From UBA2897 sp036733925 (lineage in GTDB: Bacteria > Bacillota > Negativicutes > Selenomonadales > Selenomonadaceae), in NCBI GenBank assembly GCA_036733925.1, contig DAIMZO010000001.1, positions 1-64,000 of the forward strand: a stretch of 64,000 nucleotides of DNA, in the 5' to 3' direction. Both the position numbers and the translations under genes were made by a program. Shown in pieces: positions 59,845 to 64,000 of this stretch (positions are counted from its first letter, which is position 1; every line of letters begins with the position of its first letter). The notes under the pieces were generated by a model. That model did not search any database and was not told where the DNA came from. It was given only the letters and a program-made list of their open reading frames with translations.

Positions 59845-60492
59845 ATGTCCTATGTATCGGGATTCATGATGGGGGCGGCCATCGGCAAGGGGCTCCGTCA
59901 GATGTTTGCCGGCGCGCCGGCGAGGACGGAACAGGCAGGAAGGAAGGCGCTGGCTGCAGGGAAACGCACGGTGAAAAGCGGCGTGCAGAAAGGCGTGCAG
60001 AAGCTCGCGGGCGAAAAGGCGCTGCAGCTCGTCGCGAGCCTGCCGGGCCGCCGCCGCTACCGTGCGAAGGCGATTTCGCCGGAGCTCGCCATCCTGCTCG
60101 AGGTCAAGCTCGGAGAGCTCGGCTATATCAAGACGGTGTCCGTCAGCGCAACGACGGGCAGTATCCTGCTGACGTTCGACCCGTCGGCCGCGGATCGCGT
60201 AGACCGGCTCGCGTTCTGGCTCGAGATCAATATCTTCTCGGCGGTGCGGTCAGGGAATTTCCTGGACGAGCGCCATGCGGGGGCTGTCACGCGCAGCATC
60301 CGGCATTCTGCGCGGAACCTGTCGTCGTGGATGAAGGATCACACAGGTGGCACGCTTGACCTGTCGGCCCTTGCGGCGGTGATCTTCATGATCCGCGGTA
60401 TGCGGAAAATGCTTATGTATAATCAGAACCCATCGGGCCCGCAGATGCTCTGGTGGGCGTTGTCGTTGCTGAGAGGATGGCGAACCGTATGA
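59845..60492 (+). CDS. HMA_2 domain membrane protein (ferrosome-cluster-like)
   Basis: The 215-residue protein starts with a glycine-rich hydrophobic stretch (SGFMMGAAIGKGLRQMF). It carries an HMA_2-like domain in the middle (about 70-130; SLPGRRRYRAK, then TVSVSATTGSILLTFDP) and ends in a hydrophobic region (LAAVIFMIRGMRKML). It overlaps the P-type ATPase gene by 4 bases. By context it is a partner of the ATPase, perhaps in loading a compartment with metal. Confidence 0.72.
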   Translation: MSYVSGFMMGAAIGKGLRQMFAGAPARTEQAGRKALAAGKRTVKSGVQKGVQKLAGEKALQLVASLPGRRRYRAKAISPELAILLEVKLGELGYIKTVSVSATTGSILLTFDPSAADRVDRLAFWLEINIFSAVRSGNFLDERHAGAVTRSIRHSARNLSSWMKDHTGGTLDLSALAAVIFMIRGMRKMLMYNQNPSGPQMLWWALSLLRGWRTV

Positions 60493-62588
60493 AATACGGA
60501 ACTTGCTGCATGAATCTGGGCCTCGCCCTGCCACGCGAGGAGCGGGCGAGGATGGCGGCGGAGATCCGCCGCTTCCGCTCGGTAAAGGCGGTGTCGGTCG
60601 AGGAAAGGCGCGTGCGCATCTGGTACGTTGGCGCATTGCCCATCGAGCGTATCCGCTCCCTGGTCCTCGCGGATTTGCACCGCGTCAAAGAGGCGTCGGT
60701 GACGCCGGCGGAGCGCCTTGCGGAATACCGGCGCGACGCGCTGGTCTCGCTCGCGGTATTCGCGGGCATGCAGATCGTGAAGCGCGCCGCGCCGCAGCTT
60801 TTCGTCGGGACGAAGATCCTGCGCTCGGCGGTCACGCTGGCCATCGCGCGCAAATTCATCCATAACGGCGTGCACGGCATGATTGCGGACCGCCAGCCGA
60901 ATGCAGACACGCTGACGGCGACGGCGGTCATCGCGTCGGTGCTCGCGGGCAAGCCGGAGTCGAGCCTGACGCTCCTGACGCTGAGCAACGGCGCGGAGAT
61001 GCTGACGAGCTACGCCGCGGAACGCGCGCGCACGCAGATTTCCGGCCTGCTGTCGCTCGATCAGCGCTTCGTCTGGCTCGTCGGGCCGGACGGCGTCGAG
61101 CGGAAGGTACCGGTCGAGCAGGTCAAGGCGGGCGATACGATTTCGGCGCATACCGGCGAGAAGATTGTCGTCGATGGCCGCGTGCGCTCGGGCGACGCCG
61201 CCATCAATCAGGCGTCCATCACGGGCGAGTCGAACCCCGCGATGAAGCAGAAGGGTTCGCCCGTCTACGCCGGCTCGGTCGTCGAGGCCGGCGAGCTCGT
61301 GATCCGCGTCGAGAAGGTCGGCAAGGATACGAGCCTCGCGCATATCGTGCACCTCGTCGAAGAGGCGCAGAACCGCAAGGCGCCGGTGCAGAATTTCGCG
61401 GATCAGATGGCGAACTTCCTCGTGCCGGTCTCGTTCATCGCGGCGGCTATCGTCTACGGCGCGACGCGCGACTGGCAGCGCGTGCTGAACCTGCTGTTCA
61501 TCGATTTTTCTTGCGGGCTGAAGCTCTCGACGGCGACGGCAATCTCGGCGGCGATCTCGGCGGCGGCAAAGCGCGGCATCCTCGTCAAGGGCGGCAACTA
61601 CATCGAGGCGCTCGCCGAGACGGATACGGTCGTCCTCGACAAGACGGGGACGCTGACCATCGGTATCCCGCAAATCTCGTTCATCAAGACGGCGAAGGGC
61701 GTCGACGAGAAGGAGATGATCCTGCTTGCAGCGTCGGCGGAGGAGCACTCCGTGCATCCGCTCGCCGTGGCCATCCAGAAATACGTCAAGGAAAAGGATT
61801 GGCAGGTGCCGCAGCATCTCTCGTCGAAGACGGTGGTCGCGCGCGGCATGCTCGCCGAGGTGCCGGACTTCGAAGGCTATTCCGGCGGCACAATCCGCGT
61901 CGGCTCGAAGAAATTCCTGCGTGAGAACGGCGTGAAGGATGAGGAAGCGCTCGACGCCGAGCTCGCGGGCAAGAACCTCCTGTACGTCGCCCGTGACCAG
62001 AAACTGCTCGGCGTCATCGGCATCGAGGATCCGATCCGCCCGAACATGAAGAAGACCTTGAACCAGATGCGCCGCCATGGCATCGACGAGATCGTCATGC
62101 TGACCGGGGACTCGAAGGCCGTCGCGGCGGAAGTCGCGCGCGATATGGATATCGATTCGTACTGCGCGGAGATCCTGCCGGAGGATAAGTCCAGCTATGT
62201 CAACAAGCTCAAGCAGGGCGGCACGGTCATGATGGTCGGCGACGGCGTCAACGACGCGCCGGCGCTCGCGTTCGCGGATGTCGGCGTCTCGCTCGGCGGC
62301 CGCCAGACCGATATCGCGGCGGATTCCGCGGCGGTCACGATTCATACGGAGGATCCGGAGAAGCTTATGGAGGCGCTGGAACTCGGCCGCCGTACGATGC
62401 GGCTGGTGCATCAGAACTTCCGCGCGACGATCCTCGTGAACTCCGCCGCGATGATGCTCGGCGCGCTCGGGCGCATCAATCCGCTCTGGGCCGCGGTCAT
62501 CCACAACACGGCGACGCTTGCCGTCGTGCTGAACAGCTGCCGCATCCTGCGCACGCCGCGGCGCGGTTTCGCGCATCGGCGGGTCTGA
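60489..62588 (+). CDS. P1B-type metal ATPase with S-C-G transport motif (FezB-like)
   Basis: The 699-residue pump has an N-terminal HMA_2-like domain (about 1-75), the TGES loop, the phosphorylated aspartate D384 in DKTGT, the H-P motif (EEHSVHPLA), MLTGDSK and GDGVNDAPAL. The metal motif in the membrane helix is S-C342-G-L-K instead of the common C-P-C, which sets it in a divergent P1B group; ferrosome ATPases (FezB, P1B-6) are described with such a motif. Substrate is inferred to be iron, unproven. The ATG at 60489 overlaps the upstream stop. Confidence 0.85.
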   Translation: MKYGTCCMNLGLALPREERARMAAEIRRFRSVKAVSVEERRVRIWYVGALPIERIRSLVLADLHRVKEASVTPAERLAEYRRDALVSLAVFAGMQIVKRAAPQLFVGTKILRSAVTLAIARKFIHNGVHGMIADRQPNADTLTATAVIASVLAGKPESSLTLLTLSNGAEMLTSYAAERARTQISGLLSLDQRFVWLVGPDGVERKVPVEQVKAGDTISAHTGEKIVVDGRVRSGDAAINQASITGESNPAMKQKGSPVYAGSVVEAGELVIRVEKVGKDTSLAHIVHLVEEAQNRKAPVQNFADQMANFLVPVSFIAAAIVYGATRDWQRVLNLLFIDFSCGLKLSTATAISAAISAAAKRGILVKGGNYIEALAETDTVVLDKTGTLTIGIPQISFIKTAKGVDEKEMILLAASAEEHSVHPLAVAIQKYVKEKDWQVPQHLSSKTVVARGMLAEVPDFEGYSGGTIRVGSKKFLRENGVKDEEALDAELAGKNLLYVARDQKLLGVIGIEDPIRPNMKKTLNQMRRHGIDEIVMLTGDSKAVAAEVARDMDIDSYCAEILPEDKSSYVNKLKQGGTVMMVGDGVNDAPALAFADVGVSLGGRQTDIAADSAAVTIHTEDPEKLMEALELGRRTMRLVHQNFRATILVNSAAMMLGALGRINPLWAAVIHNTATLAVVLNSCRILRTPRRGFAHRRV

Positions 62589-62591
62589 TCC

Positions 62592-62632
62592 GGATCTCCT
62601 TTTTTGTCGTCGATTCCGTCGCGGGAAAAAAG
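62592..62632 (+). terminator. Possible terminator after the P-type ATPase gene
   Basis: GGATCTCCTTTTTT can pair with AAAAAAGGAAATCC across a loop of about 20 bases. There is no T run after the stem. Confidence 0.4.
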
Positions 62633-62744
62633 GAAATCCGCGGTTCCCTGTCGAATCTTAACGGCATGAGAAGATGCGAGGGGAAATCCCCGAATTTCTG
62701 CAGGCCGCTCATTGGCGCGGCCCCGATGATGGAGTGACTTGCTT

Positions 62745-63173
62745 ATGGCTGGGAAACTGAAGAACTGCCCGATCTGCGGCAAACTGTATATGGATACGGG
62801 CCTGCATGTCTGCAGGGACTGCTACGACAAGCGAGAGAAGATGGAGTCGGAGATCATCAATTTCGTGCGCGACAACCCGAACTCGACCGTGCCGGAAATC
62901 ATCGACGCGACCGGTGCCAGCGAGAAGCTCATCAAAGAGATGATCCGGCAGGGCCGCTTCATCCAGATTGGCGTGAAGATGACCTATCCGTGCAAGAAAT
63001 GCGGCGCGCCAATCATGACGGGCGAGATCTGCAAGTCCTGCATGGCGGAAATGCAGAAAGATCTGCAGGCGCAGGCCGCGAAGATCACGGCGGCCAAGCA
63101 GGCGGAGAAAGAGCGTCGCCAGCGTGGCATGTATTCACTGCATGAAAACCGGAAAAGTAACCGGAAAAAGTAA
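62745..63173 (+). CDS. yvyF: Flagellar operon protein YvyF
   Basis: The 142-residue protein has N-terminal zinc-knuckle cysteines (CPICGKLY..HVCRDCYDK), a winged-helix-like middle (NSTVPEIIDATGASEKLIKEMI) and a second pair CKKC/CKSC, ending in a basic tail. This is the TIGR03826/YvyF family, encoded before flgM in Firmicutes and thought to control flagellar expression. ATG 62745 lies 8 bases after GGAGTGA. Confidence 0.82.
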   Translation: MAGKLKNCPICGKLYMDTGLHVCRDCYDKREKMESEIINFVRDNPNSTVPEIIDATGASEKLIKEMIRQGRFIQIGVKMTYPCKKCGAPIMTGEICKSCMAEMQKDLQAQAAKITAAKQAEKERRQRGMYSLHENRKSNRKK

Positions 63174-63210
63174 CCGGAAAAGGAACTGAAAAAAAGGAAC
63201 AAAAGAGAGA

Positions 63211-63247
63211 AAAAGGGCGCGAGGCTTAAGTCTTGCGCCCTTTTTCT
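63211..63247 (+). terminator. Intrinsic terminator between yvyF and flgM
   Basis: AAAGGGCGCGAG pairs with CTTGCGCCCTTT, followed by TTC. flgM therefore probably has its own promoter in 63247-63285, which I cannot place. Confidence 0.8.
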
Positions 63248-63297
63248 CGATACAGTTACTAGGAAAACGATTTATTTCTTTTAAGGTGGTGAGGGTT

Positions 63298-63579
63298 ATG
63301 ACCATCAATCATGGAATTCAGGCGGTATCGAGCGTCTACGCGAATACGCCGGTTTCGTCGGCCGCGCGCAAGACACCGGCGGCGAAGGCACGGGCGCAGG
63401 GCGATGAATTCGTCGTGTCGAACGAGGCGAAGAGCTTCAGCAGCATGCTCGAGGAACTGCGGAACATGGATGAAGTCCGCGAGGATAAGGTCGCGGCGGT
63501 CACGCAGCAGATCGAGGCGGGAACATATTCGGTCTCGTCGGAAAATGTTGCGGCAAGCCTTTTACATGCGAGATTCTAA
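63298..63579 (+). CDS. flgM: Anti-sigma-28 factor FlgM
   Basis: The 93-residue protein has a disordered, serine/alanine-rich N-terminus and the helical sigma-binding part EAKSFSSMLEEL..VREDKVAAVTQQIEAGTYSVSSENVAASLL, typical of FlgM. It holds back the flagellar sigma factor FliA until the hook is complete and FlgM is exported. RBS GGTGGTGAGG precedes the ATG. flgN follows 18 bases later. Confidence 0.9.
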   Translation: MTINHGIQAVSSVYANTPVSSAARKTPAAKARAQGDEFVVSNEAKSFSSMLEELRNMDEVREDKVAAVTQQIEAGTYSVSSENVAASLLHARF

Positions 63580-63597
63580 GGCAGAGGTGATACCGTT

Positions 63598-64000
63598 ATG
63601 TGGCGTGAACTCATCGTGCTGCTCCAGCAGATCCGCGATGCCTATGCAAGGAGCATCGAAATCGGGAAAAAGAAGCACAATGCCCTCGTCGGGCTGGATT
63701 TCCGGGCACTGGACGAACTGAACAAGCAGGAAGAGAAGCTCACCGGTGAGATCCGTCAGCTCGAGGAGAAACGCCTGAAATTGATGGCGGAGCTCTCCAA
63801 GGAGCAGGCCGGTATCGAACAGGACATCAAGCTCAGCCGGCTGATCGCGAAGCTTCCGTCTGGTCCGATCCGTTCGTCGCTCTATACGCTTTACGCGGAG
63901 CTTTCGAAAAAGGTCAAGGCGGCCAAACAGCTTTCGGACGACAACCGTGTGCTGATTCGCGCGGCTATGTCGGCGGTTTCCTACCATCTGAACCGCGTCG
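63598..64000 (+). CDS. flgN: Flagellar chaperone FlgN (partial, cut by window end)
   Basis: An open frame from ATG 63598 (RBS GAGGTG) runs without a stop to the window edge, at least 134 codons. It starts MWRELIVLLQQIRDAY and is almost wholly helical and charged (ELNKQEEKLTGEIRQLEEK), as in FlgN, the export chaperone for hook-junction proteins FlgK and FlgL. Position after flgM is the conserved arrangement. Confidence 0.8.
   Translation, partial: MWRELIVLLQQIRDAYARSIEIGKKKHNALVGLDFRALDELNKQEEKLTGEIRQLEEKRLKLMAELSKEQAGIEQDIKLSRLIAKLPSGPIRSSLYTLYAELSKKVKAAKQLSDDNRVLIRAAMSAVSYHLNRV

Noticed and set aside
60423..62576. A 717-codon minus-strand frame opposite the P-type ATPase
   Set aside because: Arg/Asp/Leu-rich antisense frame without motifs; the plus strand encodes a complete P1B ATPase.
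1..64000. CRISPR arrays, tRNA or rRNA genes, prophage
   Set aside because: No regularly spaced repeats, no tRNA-like cloverleaf, no rRNA motifs and no phage structural genes were recognised.

Overview
The window looks like a chromosomal segment of a high-GC, Gram-negative-type Firmicute of the class Negativicutes, most likely a Selenomonas-like member of the Selenomonadaceae. This assignment is inferred from gene content: class I two-subunit fumarase beside sdhCAB, a comF / yvyF / flgM / flgN flagellar block, HMA_2-type membrane proteins, a TPP riboswitch in front of thiS-thiG-thiH-thiE, and uniformly GC-rich codon use. No rRNA, tRNA or CRISPR array was seen.

Left part (1-16.4 kb). An IS200/IS605-type right end touches the stop codon of an amino acid permease. 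Then come a secreted GH53 endo-galactanase behind a cre-like operator, a Fic protein that has lost its catalytic loop, a type III restriction-modification pair whose methylase target-recognition region is unusually AT-rich, remnants of a hipBA toxin-antitoxin pair, an M18 aminopeptidase, and a BASS transporter-panC-panD operon. After these lies a graveyard: the 3' half of fucO, a leader with a two-state attenuator, a frameshifted NifX-like gene, a deleted nifB, the tail of nifH, and a nearly intact nitrogenase component-1 alpha-like gene with one in-frame TGA. The graveyard ends at the tail of a tnpB gene and a second copy of the IS right end.

Sulfur block (16.5-29.1 kb). Two long operons appear to take sulfate all the way to homocysteine. 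One encodes sulfate uptake (ABC transporter), ATP sulfurylase CysDN and APS reductase AprAB. The other encodes a siroheme sulfite reductase, TusA, a protein-thiocarboxylate sulfur carrier with its activating enzyme and JAMM protease (HcyS/HcyF/HcyD type), and a MetY-like sulfhydrylase. Both start with a consensus promoter followed by the same structured leader RNA with an overlapping terminator. This leader is the best candidate in the window for an undescribed regulatory RNA.

Middle (29-45 kb). Housekeeping genes (thioesterase, CofE-like protein, RdgB, phosphoesterase), then fumarase and succinate dehydrogenase/fumarate reductase, a frameshifted HTH regulator, and a hydantoin/creatinine-type catabolic module (transporter, carbamoylsarcosine amidase-like, HyuA, HyuB).

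Right part (45-64 kb). An ascorbate-type PTS with a divergent PRD activator, the TPP-controlled thiazole operon, a GGDEF/EAL protein, QueF, a pyridoxamine kinase, a radical SAM protein, a probable structured RNA on the minus strand, YqeB and ComF. A ferrosome-like metal cluster (two HMA_2 proteins and a P1B ATPase with an S-C-G motif) sits between comF and the flagellar genes yvyF, flgM and flgN, the last cut by the window edge.
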